Positions 16,619 to 24,416 of a stretch of 31,301 nucleotides of DNA are shown piece by piece. The first letter of the stretch is position 1. Each line of letters starts with the position of its first letter. The translations under genes were made by a program, and so were the position numbers. The notes beneath the pieces are model-generated. The model ran no database searches. It had not been told where the DNA came from and was given only the letters and a program-made list of their open reading frames with translations. The stretch spans positions 1 through 31,301 of the IMG/VR virus record IMGVR_UViG_3300012202_000008, one strand, 5' to 3'. The DNA comes from a virus.

Positions 16619-17370
16619 GCTGCTTTCTCCATAGCCTTCAATGGTTCCATGATCACGTTCATACCATCAAAGACTCGGCAAGCGTAGCCATCACCGACAG
16701 CGGCAGCATAATCGTCTATGGCAAAGTTGTTTTCAGCCACGATGACAGGATAGCACCTTTCGATCGTCTCCCTGGCACCTTTAAGAACATCCAATTCCAT
16801 CCCCTGAACATCGATCTTGATAAAGTCGAGACGTGGCAACTTGAAATCGTCAATTGCTGCGGCGGTAATCTCGACCTCGCCAACGGACGGAGGTTGATCG
16901 TACCTGCCCCATCCGTTCAAAGATAACCCACCGAAGTTAGCCGGCTTTTGATGGTCAACTATCGGCACGACCATGATGCCGGATTGGGCGGCTGCCGCAG
17001 CCCACATCGCCCTCGCATTGAAGCAGTTGTTCATGGTGATGTTGCCGCACAGAGCATAATAAATGCGCTCTTGGGCCTCTATTGCGTAGACTTCTCCCCA
17101 CCCGTGCATTCTGATTGCCCACGCGATGGTATGGGTTCCTATGTTGGCACCAACGTCGAGAACAACCACGCCGTCGCCAAATTTCTCGCGTCTCGAACGA
17201 ATAACGTCGAAACAATCATCTATTTCCTGTCGAAAATATTCACCAGTCTCCATAAGATCGACGCCAACACCACGCCATCCATCACCGTTTGGGCGACGGA
17301 AATAATCGTAACGGTTGGCAAGCATCGGTCCAAAGTGGGTAGCGGTGATGACGAATGGATTGCGCTTCAC
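16615..17370 (-). CDS. FkbM-family SAM-dependent methyltransferase
   Basis: This 251-residue protein has motif I VLDVGANIGTHT near residues 70-81, an acidic residue in YAIEAQ near residue 98, and the FkbM-typical IKIDVQGMELDVLKGA near residue 185. The family O-methylates sugars or related hydroxyl groups. Its GTG start overlaps the previous stop as GTGA and is served by AGAGG, so it is coupled to the small gene upstream. It lies in the same operon as a glycosyltransferase fusion and a DUF115-like protein, so glycan methylation is the most likely role. The DNA looks A/T-richer than its neighbours, suggesting transfer. Confidence 0.85.
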   Translation of the reverse strand: MKRNPFVITATHFGPMLANRYDYFRRPNGDGWRGVGVDLMETGEYFRQEIDDCFDVIRSRREKFGDGVVVLDVGANIGTHTIAWAIRMHGWGEVYAIEAQERIYYALCGNITMNNCFNARAMWAAAAAQSGIMVVPIVDHQKPANFGGLSLNGWGRYDQPPSVGEVEITAAAIDDFKLPRLDFIKIDVQGMELDVLKGARETIERCYPVIVAENNFAIDDYAAAVGDGYACRVFDGMNVIMEPLKAMEKAA

Positions 17371-17675
17371 CCGTCACGACCTCTTTGCAGGGTCGCAATG
17401 ATCGTAGCAGCTGATAAATCAATCCCAGCCTTTTGCAGCAAAACCCCATTCTCTGGAGAGAACTCTGCAAAGTGGCCACTCACGTCCAATCCAATTGGAT
17501 TCGGTGCGGGAGTGCCGCCTATGGTCACAGTGCCAGCCACAACTTCGATCACGAGGATTCTGTCACCACCTTTTGCGGCCGGAACTTGTACTTGCCTGTA
17601 GGGACCGACATTTGGAGGAACACTGTCAACTTCAGGCAAGCCAAGAAAAACTGTGACGATGGTTGTAATTGCCAT
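17367..17675 (-). CDS. Small beta-rich protein of unknown function
   Basis: This 102-residue protein begins MAITTIVTVFLGLPEVDSVP and includes GDRILVIEVVAGTVTIGGTP and a C-terminal helix (GVLLQKAGIDLSAATIIATL). ATG at 17675 lies two bases after the previous stop, behind a GGGGAG ribosome site. It is probably a small structural or decoration protein given its place after the capsid genes. No family is recognised. Confidence 0.6.
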   Translation of the reverse strand: MAITTIVTVFLGLPEVDSVPPNVGPYRQVQVPAAKGGDRILVIEVVAGTVTIGGTPAPNPIGLDVSGHFAEFSPENGVLLQKAGIDLSAATIIATLQRGRDG

Positions 17676-17677
17676 GT

Positions 17678-17953
17678 TTAGAACTCCCCGAGATTGCCAT
17701 AGAACTTGCTGCGGAAGACGGCCTCATCAATATCGCACTTCTTGAGCCACGTCTTGCAGGGTCTGCCGGCACATCCCAGACAAACCTCTTCCATACATGT
17801 CCGGCAGAAGTCGATGTAGTCCGTCATCTTTCTCAGGGACGGGAACTCGGTGACGTGCTGACAATGAGAGCACGTCGACGAGTGCATCTCGACGCACGTC
17901 CAACCGTCGCTGCGGAACGTGACCCCGCCAGGCTTGAAGTTCTGTAGCTTCAT
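17678..17953 (-). CDS. Small Cys-rich zinc-finger protein
   Basis: This 91-residue protein starts MKLQNFKPGGVTFRSDGWTC. Nine cysteines are arranged as TCSHCQHVT, then FCRTCMEEVCLGCAGRPC and a final KKCD, consistent with two zinc sites. ATG at 17953 overlaps the previous stop (TGATG) and has GCGAGG upstream. Similar small Cys-rich proteins occur in phage structural operons without a known role. It may stabilise a virion part or bind nucleic acid. The long frame extending upstream to 18283 is a shadow of the neighbouring gene. Confidence 0.7.
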   Translation of the reverse strand: MKLQNFKPGGVTFRSDGWTCVEMHSSTCSHCQHVTEFPSLRKMTDYIDFCRTCMEEVCLGCAGRPCKTWLKKCDIDEAVFRSKFYGNLGEF

Positions 17954-18450
17954 CAGGCCTCGCCGAACGCGATCGTCCCGATGCCGGAGAACGCCTGGGC
18001 GCCGCCTGGACACAGCATGCGGATGGCGAGACCGTTTTGCGAGACGGACGGGACGATGATGTTGTCGCCGTCGTCCAGGGCGCGCCACCTGTTGAACCCG
18101 CGCTGGTTGATGGGCCAGCTGTATATCGACAGGCCGTTGCCCTGGGTGGTTACCACCGCCTCCGTCGTCGCGAGGTTGGAGTAGGTCGAAAGCGCCGCTG
18201 AGCTGGCCGTGCCGTCCAACGGGTTTGGCGTGACCAGGGTGGAGGCAAGGGACGCGCTGGCCCCGATCCGCGACACGTCCCACAGCATCGAGGTGTCGGT
18301 GTTGGCGTAGGCGGCCGCCACCTGCCCGACGTTGGCCTCGTACAAGTTGATCCTGCGGGTCGATGCCGCCGCGGTCGAGACGTAGATGACGCCGGCCGAG
18401 CGGAACGCGACGCCGACCGAGCCGAGAAGTTGGACTCCGAAGTTTGCCAT
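17953..18450 (-). CDS. Virion-like structural protein, unknown family
   Basis: This 165-residue protein (MANFGVQLLGSVGVAFRSAG...) is Ala, Ser, Thr and Asn-rich. Motifs include STRRINLYEANVGQVAAAYA and NRWRALDDGDNIIVPSVSQN. AAGAGGAG precedes the ATG. The Ala/Gly-rich, low-charge, beta-type sequence is common in phage head or tail accessory proteins. It sits in the same run of small proteins that follows the capsid gene. No function can be assigned. Confidence 0.65.
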   Translation of the reverse strand: MANFGVQLLGSVGVAFRSAGVIYVSTAAASTRRINLYEANVGQVAAAYANTDTSMLWDVSRIGASASLASTLVTPNPLDGTASSAALSTYSNLATTEAVVTTQGNGLSIYSWPINQRGFNRWRALDDGDNIIVPSVSQNGLAIRMLCPGGAQAFSGIGTIAFGEA

Positions 18451-18465
18451 GACGTTGATCTCCTC

Positions 18466-18750
18466 TTAGGTCGATGCGACGTTGATTCTGAAGCCCGTCG
18501 ACACTGCGAACGGTTCGCCAATCCCCATTGCTGGAAGATGAAAGGAGTTGGTCGCTGTTGGCGTCGTGGCGGTGCTCGTCGAGTTGAGGCAGATGAACGA
18601 ACCAACATCAGAGTTCGCACGGATATACTTCGTTCCCGCCCCCGGGAACGGAGCCGTGCTAGCTGACGACAGCGAGTAGGAGACGATAGCCGCCTTTCCT
18701 GGCTGCCTCGGGTTGGCGTCGCTGACGTGCTCGCTGACGTAGACCGTCAT
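18466..18750 (-). CDS. Small virion-like protein
   Basis: This 94-residue protein (MTVYVSEHVSDANPRQPGKA...) is mostly polar beta-type sequence with TKYIRANSDVGSFICLNSTS. GGAG precedes the ATG, and the start follows the previous TGA by four bases. It resembles small baseplate, head or decoration proteins in style only. No family is recognised. Confidence 0.6.
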   Translation of the reverse strand: MTVYVSEHVSDANPRQPGKAAIVSYSLSSASTAPFPGAGTKYIRANSDVGSFICLNSTSTATTPTATNSFHLPAMGIGEPFAVSTGFRINVAST

Positions 18751-18753
18751 CGG

Positions 18754-19650
18754 TCACTCCGGGTGATCGCCGCTGTTGCCCTTCGTCCTGGGCACCAGGA
18801 GACCGCTGGGAAGCTTTTCAGCGTCCATGCCGGCAGGACCAAGGCCATCAGGAACACGCACGGGCGCGGTCCGCACGGGCGCTGCGGTCGTACCTTTCAT
18901 CTCCGCGGTGTTCATCTCGGCTGGAGCCGCGTCCAACTCTGCGTCATGCTCGCCGTCGACGAACGTGCGGCGCACATACTGGATGGCCTCCAGCGCGCCC
19001 TCGTAGTGTTTCACCAACTCGGAATGATGCCTGATCACCTCGCGATGGTTTGCCAACGCCGCCTTAATCTCCAGCTCCCTCACGAAGAGCTTGCGTCCCA
19101 TCCGCGTCGCTTCGGCGTAGCCGTACAGCGGCGGCGGGCTGGCGAGGCAGGACTCCAGCGGCACGGACACCTTGATCCCGCGCTCGTTGGCCAGCCACAT
19201 CATGTTGAGGCAGCCAGACTTCTGCGCGCCGTAGGCCTCCTCCGTTGCCGCCATGTCGACGCCGTAGATGCCGATCTCCGTCGCCTTGAGATGCATGGCG
19301 TAGCCGATCATCCACGAGATCGACGACGTGAAGTTGTTGCGCCCGAAGGAGCCGAACTCCCTCAGCAGCGCGTCGCGCGGGAAGACTTTCGCCTGCGGCA
19401 GCAGGGAGTTCGGCTCCTGCATGTACACGGGGAACGACTGCGTCTTCAGCCAGTCGAAGTATGGCCCGCGCCACTCATTGTTCTCGGGGCCATACATGTC
19501 GATGACGCCGTGGATCTCGAACCACCGCGTCACCCGCGGGATCACGCCGCCGCGGTTGCCGGGGGAGCACACCCAGATCTCCCACGTGTCGTCATCGAAC
19601 GGGGCGAGCATCTTGGACGTGGGGACGGTTCCTAGTATCGCGACCTTCAC
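18754..19650 (-). CDS. DUF115/Rossmann-like protein, possibly glycan-active
   Basis: This 298-residue protein starts with GTG at 19650 (MKVAILGTVPTSKMLAPFDD), behind AAAGGA; the frame extends upstream but has no good start there. The first strand-loop resembles a nucleotide-binding Rossmann fold. Later TSSISWMIGYAMHLKATEIG then IYGVDMAATEEAYG resembles the I/L-x-G-V-D-M-A element of DUF115-type and related sugar-linked enzymes. A C-terminal helix (LFVRELEIKAALANHREVIR) and a Pro/Ala tail follow. It is encoded in the same operon as an FkbM methyltransferase and a glycosyltransferase. A role in glycan handling is plausible but unproven. Confidence 0.5.
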   Translation of the reverse strand: MKVAILGTVPTSKMLAPFDDDTWEIWVCSPGNRGGVIPRVTRWFEIHGVIDMYGPENNEWRGPYFDWLKTQSFPVYMQEPNSLLPQAKVFPRDALLREFGSFGRNNFTSSISWMIGYAMHLKATEIGIYGVDMAATEEAYGAQKSGCLNMMWLANERGIKVSVPLESCLASPPPLYGYAEATRMGRKLFVRELEIKAALANHREVIRHHSELVKHYEGALEAIQYVRRTFVDGEHDAELDAAPAEMNTAEMKGTTAAPVRTAPVRVPDGLGPAGMDAEKLPSGLLVPRTKGNSGDHPE

Positions 19651-19700
19651 TGGCGGTATCCTTTCGATGGCTAAGTCGCGTTTCCTAGCACGAATTTCTC

Positions 19701-20138
19701 TTAGCTGCTCGCGCTCATGCCAGCCGTGCCGACGGTGCTCGGCCACACGCCCAAGTTGGCCCATTGTGCCGTCGAGATGCCGACCAAGACCATCGCTCCG
19801 GCAACGCCAGCCGTCGTGCTGACCTTCCAAAATGAGTTGACGCCGTCGAAGAACACGACGCCCGTGCTGTTCGTCTTGATGGTCAATCCACCAATCGTTG
19901 ACATGGTCGTGACAACAATCGTCTTCTCGATCCCAGGCTCGGGCGCGGCAAGGACCAGAAGCTGTGTCGCGCTGCTAGTTTTGACGATGCTGACTCCGTT
20001 GTTCGGCAAAGTGGAACCAGGCGTCACGCTGGCGTCCACTACACCGTAGATGTACTCGTTGACGCCGCCCTTGCCGATGAAGACGTTGTCGGCCTGGGCC
20101 TTGCCCTTGATGCGTTGGACGATGCCGCTGACACCCAT
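19701..20138 (-). CDS. Virion-like beta protein after the capsid genes
   Basis: This 145-residue protein begins MGVSGIVQRIKGKAQADNVF and continues with Val/Thr/Gly-rich strands (IEKTIVVTTMSTIGGLTIKT, STGVVFFDGVNSFWKVSTTA, MVLVGISTAQWANLGVWPST). GAGGAG lies about nine bases before the ATG. Composition and place two genes after the major capsid protein suggest a head accessory, decoration or tail protein. No family is recognised. The 50 bases between it and the next gene carry only that gene's ribosome site. Confidence 0.65.
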   Translation of the reverse strand: MGVSGIVQRIKGKAQADNVFIGKGGVNEYIYGVVDASVTPGSTLPNNGVSIVKTSSATQLLVLAAPEPGIEKTIVVTTMSTIGGLTIKTNSTGVVFFDGVNSFWKVSTTAGVAGAMVLVGISTAQWANLGVWPSTVGTAGMSASS

Positions 20139-20151
20139 TGTCGGGTTCTCC

Positions 20152-20517
20152 TCAGTTCGACTTATCGTCGCCCTTGCCGTTCGCCGGCAGCGGCTTTCCC
20201 GCCAGTAGGTAGGCGGACTCCCTGTCGAGCGCCTGCTCGTTGAGCCTGCGGCCCTCGACCACGTTGTAGCGGCCGAACCCGCAGTTCACGACGTGGCGCT
20301 CCTGCGGCTCCAATGAGTGCTGGACCTGCTGGGCGACCGCCTCCATCGGCCATATGGCCAGGTAGCCGCGGTCGATCAGCGAAGACCGGTTCGACGTGCG
20401 GATCGACCGCACCTCGTCGCCTGTGAGCACCGTACCGCGCGGCAGCGTCTTGTCGCCCATCCGGAACGGACGCTCGACCTTGCCGCCGCCGATGTGGGTG
20501 TGGTGGATGGGGATCAT
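20152..20517 (-). CDS. Small protein following the major capsid gene
   Basis: This 121-residue protein (MIPIHHTHIGGGKVERPFRM...) has a charged, mixed alpha/beta sequence with DKTLPRGTVLTGDEVRSIRT and a Lys-rich end. It follows the capsid gene by about 40 bases, a slot often used for head completion or stabilisation proteins. A weak AGGTAGAG precedes the ATG. No family is recognised. Confidence 0.6.
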   Translation of the reverse strand: MIPIHHTHIGGGKVERPFRMGDKTLPRGTVLTGDEVRSIRTSNRSSLIDRGYLAIWPMEAVAQQVQHSLEPQERHVVNCGFGRYNVVEGRRLNEQALDRESAYLLAGKPLPANGKGDDKSN

Positions 20518-20558
20518 GTCGATTTTCTCTACCTACTTGTTGGTCGCAATTATCGACA

Positions 20559-21575
20559 TCAGACCGTCGTGATGGCTGACCAGAAGAACCCGAGGTCGGC
20601 CCCGACCACCTGCATGTCGAACGCCATCTCGGCCTCGTTGCGGATCGTCCCGAGCCCCAGCCAGTTCATCGGGATCTGCGACACGCGGATGCCAAGCGAG
20701 TTCAGGCCGGTGAACGCCTGCCAGCCGAAGGTGTAGCCGCTCGACGGGATCATCAGCCCGGGCTGGCCCGGCACATAGAGCAGCAGCGCGTTCTTGCCGG
20801 CGACGAACGCCATCGACGCGCTCAGGTTCTCGGCCGCGGTGTTGTAGACGGCCTTCGACACCACGATGCGGTCGATCGCGAACGCCTGTGCGAGGAGCTG
20901 CGGCGTGATGGTCCCGGCGAACGCGGGGTTCGTGTACTTTATGCGGTCGATCACCAGCGGGTGCTTGCGCAGCGCCTGGTAGACGTTCCACGAGATCAGG
21001 AACACGTTCGGCAGGAAGCCGGTGTTCGTCAGGATCGTCGTCTGCCCGAACGCGATGTCGGTGAACGGGTCCGAGTTCGCGTCGTCGTCCCAGAACACGG
21101 GAGAGAACGTCCCGGGGGTGCCGAGCGCCGCGGTGGTGCCGGTGGCGTCACCGCCTCCCAGCGTGTTCCAGACGCCCGTGATCATGTACTTCGACATGAA
21201 GAATCTATCACGGCGTATCATCAATTTTTGCATCAACTGCCTAGTGCTCACTACGTCGATATCGATCGCCGGATCCTGGTTGGCGCGGACCTGCGGACCG
21301 ACGTCCTGATGCAATGCCCAAACTTTGGCGCTGTAGGTCTGCGTCGTCAGGTTGACGCCGGTGCCCGCCGACTCCGACGCGTCGGCGCGGACCTGCGCCT
21401 CGTCGCGGAAAAAATCAGCCTTCGACCAGACGAAATACACATCCGTCTGGTGCTGGACCGGCACCATCGGAAACACCTTGTCCGCAACGTAGTTGTCGTC
21501 GCTCTGGAAGTAGGCGACCGCGATTTGTGTCAGCGCCGCTGCCACATGAACATCGCCGAAGGTCGGCTGGGGTAT
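20559..21575 (-). CDS. Major capsid protein, probable ATA start
   Basis: The family-consistent N-terminus PQPTFGDVHVAAALTQIAVA is encoded from position 21572. The codon before it is ATA at 21575, with TAGGAGG and a five-base spacer upstream. There is no ATG, GTG or TTG between the in-frame stop at 21587 and GTG at 21545, and using that GTG would delete the conserved T-F-x-D-V-H-V segment. Downstream, VADKVFPMVPVQHQTDVYFV, KVWALHQDVGPQVRAN and MIRRDRFFMSKYMITGVWNT match an HK97-fold phage capsid family. The 338-residue product forms the icosahedral shell. The start codon call is inferred from family knowledge plus the ribosome site. Confidence 0.9.
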   Translation of the reverse strand: MPQPTFGDVHVAAALTQIAVAYFQSDDNYVADKVFPMVPVQHQTDVYFVWSKADFFRDEAQVRADASESAGTGVNLTTQTYSAKVWALHQDVGPQVRANQDPAIDIDVVSTRQLMQKLMIRRDRFFMSKYMITGVWNTLGGGDATGTTAALGTPGTFSPVFWDDDANSDPFTDIAFGQTTILTNTGFLPNVFLISWNVYQALRKHPLVIDRIKYTNPAFAGTITPQLLAQAFAIDRIVVSKAVYNTAAENLSASMAFVAGKNALLLYVPGQPGLMIPSSGYTFGWQAFTGLNSLGIRVSQIPMNWLGLGTIRNEAEMAFDMQVVGADLGFFWSAITTV

Positions 21576-21581
21576 GGCAAC

Positions 21582-21599
21582 CTCCTATTTAGCTAGGAG
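21582..21599 (-). promoter_or_regulatory. Hairpin covering the capsid ribosome-binding site
   Basis: On the minus strand CTCCTA-GCTAAA-TAGGAG forms a perfect 6-bp stem whose 3' arm contains the AGGAG of the capsid Shine-Dalgarno sequence. If it folds, the capsid start would be masked. Together with the ATA start it could tune capsid expression or be opened by a translating ribosome or protein. Alternatively, the inverted repeat is chance created at the junction with the inserted HNH gene. Confidence 0.4.
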
Positions 21600-21692
21600 A
21601 ACAGCACGCTGGACGCGGCTTTCTCGTGTTGCGCTGTTGCCTACGTGAACATTCTGTGCGTAGGCTTTGGTGGACAGGACAGGAGAACAACC

Positions 21693-22301
21693 ATGCCAAG
21701 CCGGGTCAGAGTTGATCGCGAGCCTATTTTCAAAATGCTCGATGAGACTGAGGGGAACATCCCTGAGACAGCGAGACGTCTCGGACTGCATGTGAACACC
21801 ATTCGTCACATCAGTCGGGTGCGGAAAGGACTCTGCGCACGGTGTGAACGCCCATCTCAACCGGGACTGACCAAATGCAAGAATTGCGCGCAATGGGAAC
21901 GCAAACGCATTGCCGACAGTCGAGCGCGCTCCCGCAAACTTGGCAAGTGCTCGATGTGCCCAAAGAAGTTGCGCAAGGGATCGACGCTGTACTGTGAGGA
22001 ACACTACCAGCAAACGTTCAAACGCCAGCGAGTATTTCGCATCCTCGACAGACATGGACCAGAGGCGCTTGAGTTCCTCAACGCGACAGAGGATCGATGC
22101 CAAGCTTGCGGCGTAACCCGCGCTGAAAAGCGCATCGATCTTCACCATATCGACGGGGATCATGGGAACGATCATCCCACGAATTTCGCCGTCATATGTG
22201 TCGACTGCCACTGGATTGCTCATCGTCTGCTTCTATCGCGCGACCGTAAGGCGCTGATCTCCTGGTTCGAGAAAACATATCCTGCGCACGTTCTCCGTTA
22301 G
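21693..22301 (+). CDS. HNH homing endonuclease with HTH and zinc fingers
   Basis: This 202-residue protein starts with ATG at 21693 behind AGGAG. Order of parts: a helix-turn-helix near residues 18-40 (GNIPETARRLGLHVNTIRHI), a zinc finger CARCERPSQPGLTKCKNC, a second Cys/His finger CSMCPKKLRKGSTLYCEEH, and a C-terminal HNH nuclease with CQACG near residue 136, DLHHIDGDHGN, then VICVDCHWIAH. It is encoded on the strand opposite to all head genes and sits between decoration and capsid genes, so it is a free-standing mobile endonuclease rather than part of the structural operon. Its stop overlaps the decoration gene stop tail to tail. Confidence 0.9.
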   Translation: MPSRVRVDREPIFKMLDETEGNIPETARRLGLHVNTIRHISRVRKGLCARCERPSQPGLTKCKNCAQWERKRIADSRARSRKLGKCSMCPKKLRKGSTLYCEEHYQQTFKRQRVFRILDRHGPEALEFLNATEDRCQACGVTRAEKRIDLHHIDGDHGNDHPTNFAVICVDCHWIAHRLLLSRDRKALISWFEKTYPAHVLR

Positions 22302-22888
22302 AAGCTCGACGCGATCTGAACGCCGCCCACGAAGGCGGTGAACACTGCACCGACGCTGAGCGCGTTCTCGATTGCGATGCCGACCGCTCTGCCATTACCG
22401 CTAGCCCACGGAACAACTGCGCCGGATGATGTGGATGATGCTTGCAGCAATGATCCGCCAGCGATTGCAGTGGATGCTGACACCACCTTCGTGAAGCCAA
22501 AGATACCGACGTCGACCGCATCACCAGCTCGTGGCTTGTTCTGACAGACGCCATACACTGATTGGGCCGACGACAAATTGATCATCGTCGACGTGAACAG
22601 GGTGATGGTGCGACCGGTGCTGAGCGTGACTAGCAAAAATTGACCACTGCCGCTCGGTCCCGAGAGGGTCGTTCCTGTCAGCGTCGAGTTGCGGAAGTCC
22701 TGGCCAGTCGACAGAATAGTCTGCGACCCGTCGTGGATGAGCGGCGACTCCGTCGCCTGCTGCTGCTGCACCGGACGGCCCTTGGCGCGCTGGATGAACC
22801 CGCGGCGCTTGATGCCGAAACCGCCGTCCGCCCGGCGTTCCAGCTCCATGAAGGCGCGGCCCTGGCCGATCTCTTTCTCGAAGTACAT
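22298..22888 (-). CDS. Capsid decoration protein (DUF2190-like)
   Basis: This 196-residue protein has a basic N-terminus (MYFEKEIGQGRAFMELERRA...) with GGAGGAG upstream of the ATG, a Gln-rich stretch, and a C-terminal domain from about residue 110. That domain contains QNKPRAGDAVDVGIFGFTKV, AIAGGSLLQASS and GRAVGIAIENALSVGAVFTA. The GDAVDVGIFG / AVGIAxENA pattern resembles DUF2190-type decoration and lambda gpD-like proteins that stabilise expanded capsids. Position between scaffold and major capsid genes agrees. The longer N-terminal extension is unusual. The stop codon shares bases with the convergent HNH stop. Confidence 0.75.
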   Translation of the reverse strand: MYFEKEIGQGRAFMELERRADGGFGIKRRGFIQRAKGRPVQQQQATESPLIHDGSQTILSTGQDFRNSTLTGTTLSGPSGSGQFLLVTLSTGRTITLFTSTMINLSSAQSVYGVCQNKPRAGDAVDVGIFGFTKVVSASTAIAGGSLLQASSTSSGAVVPWASGNGRAVGIAIENALSVGAVFTAFVGGVQIASSF

Positions 22889-22926
22889 GGCTACTGCTCC
22901 TCCGTGGAACGGATGTCGTGCCTGGC

Positions 22927-24342
22927 TCAGGCGGCGTGGGACCGGCCGTGGATCTTGGCCATGCGCGCGTCGGCCTCGGCCTGGCGCAGCTTGACGTTGG
23001 CCGGATCGTTGTAGGCCTTGTCGAACGCCTGGGCCTCGGTGAGGGACGGGTCCTTCTCGCGCAGCGCCTTGGCCATCGTGGTGATGGAGTCCATCGCGGT
23101 GGCACCTTCGCCCTCCGGCGAGCCTGTATGTCCGAGTTCATCGAACGCGCGGCTGGACTTCTCGAACGCCTTCTTGGACTTCGCCAACTCGGCGACCATG
23201 CCCTCGTACTTCTTGATCGCGTCCTTGTCGCCGCGGCGCATCTTCATCAGCACCTCGCCGGCGTCGGTCTGGGTGAACCCGGAGTCCTTCGCGTCCTGCT
23301 TGGCGATCTTGAGGTCGCGCTCGTCGTCCATGGCGTCGAGGCGCTTCTTCAGATCTGCGTTCTCGGCCATCAAACCCTTGACGATCGGATCGTCGGACAG
23401 ACGCTTTTTCGTCTTGTCCATCTCGCCGTCGCGCGCATCGGGCGACATGTCACGGAACTTCTTCTTGTCCGCGTCCGACCCCAGGTTGTCGTGGTAGGTC
23501 TTCTGGGCGTCGCTCATCTTCGAGACGACGAGGTCGTCGAGGAGTTTGTTGATCTTCTCCTCGCTGGAAGCGGTGGCGGCGGCGACTGCCTTGGCGACCG
23601 CCTCATCCATCATTTTCTGAACCTGCGGGCTGAGAGCGGGAGTGGTCATGTCGTCGTCCCTCTTGCTGGTGTCGTCGTCGTCCGCGTCGTCCTCAAGGCC
23701 GAGGCTGGCGATGTGATCCTTGAACTGGTTGTAGCTGGTGGTGATCGACGGGACCTTGTCGGTGATAGCCTCGTCGCAAAGGATGGACTGTATCGAGCAA
23801 TCGAGAGCGCACATCGCGTCGCGGACGGCGCACATGAGTTCCGACGCGTCCTCTGCCGTCTCCATGGCGTCTGCCATGTCGCTGAAGTCCTTCGCCGCCT
23901 TGCACACCCTGGCGAAGGCGTTGCGCTCGGCGATCAACTCCACGTCGGCTTTGGTGAGTTTCTTGCTCCAGGAGTCCGGCAGCATATCTGACGCGCCGAG
24001 CGCAGAAGCGCGCGCCTTGATGTGCGCCTTAGCCTTCGCCGGATTCTTCGCGCGGCCGATCGCCTGGATGGCGTTGCCGAGGTCTTCCTTGGTCTTGATC
24101 GGATAGGACCCATCAGGCAACGCGGCCCCACTGTCCGCGGCCGACTGACGCTCCTTGCCGCTGAACTCGCGCTTCAGATACTCCGCCACTTCCTCGGAAA
24201 GGTCCGCGATCTCGTCAGGCCCCATGGACTCGTACAACGAAGGCATGTTGCGCTTCGTGAGGACCACCTTGACGCCGCGGCCAGCGCCGACATCAACCGA
24301 TGATACGTCATCGATTCGTAAATTTCTCAGAACGCGTGCCAT
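22927..24342 (-). CDS. Scaffold-like capsid assembly protein with DUF6582-like region
   Basis: This 471-residue protein begins MARVLRNLRIDDVSSVDVGA then GRGVKVVLTKR, a common opening of capsid-assembly proteins. Residues 74-125 (ALPDGSYPIKTKEDLGNAIQ...) match the DUF6582 pattern. An acidic stretch (residues 217-231) leads to a long coiled coil (about 330-410) and a helical C-terminus, typical of scaffolding proteins. ATG at 23649 (residue 232, MTTPALSPQVQKMM) is preceded by AGAGG nine bases away, so a nested shorter scaffold may also be made. It is the first head gene after the GIY-YIG insertion. Its own upstream site is weak. Confidence 0.75.
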   Translation of the reverse strand: MARVLRNLRIDDVSSVDVGAGRGVKVVLTKRNMPSLYESMGPDEIADLSEEVAEYLKREFSGKERQSAADSGAALPDGSYPIKTKEDLGNAIQAIGRAKNPAKAKAHIKARASALGASDMLPDSWSKKLTKADVELIAERNAFARVCKAAKDFSDMADAMETAEDASELMCAVRDAMCALDCSIQSILCDEAITDKVPSITTSYNQFKDHIASLGLEDDADDDDTSKRDDDMTTPALSPQVQKMMDEAVAKAVAAATASSEEKINKLLDDLVVSKMSDAQKTYHDNLGSDADKKKFRDMSPDARDGEMDKTKKRLSDDPIVKGLMAENADLKKRLDAMDDERDLKIAKQDAKDSGFTQTDAGEVLMKMRRGDKDAIKKYEGMVAELAKSKKAFEKSSRAFDELGHTGSPEGEGATAMDSITTMAKALREKDPSLTEAQAFDKAYNDPANVKLRQAEADARMAKIHGRSHAA

Positions 24343-24416
24343 TCATGGGATTTATCACTGGGCTGTTTCACTGTATATTCATGAGTGCGCGCGCAATATG
24401 AAGGGGAGTCAGCAGG

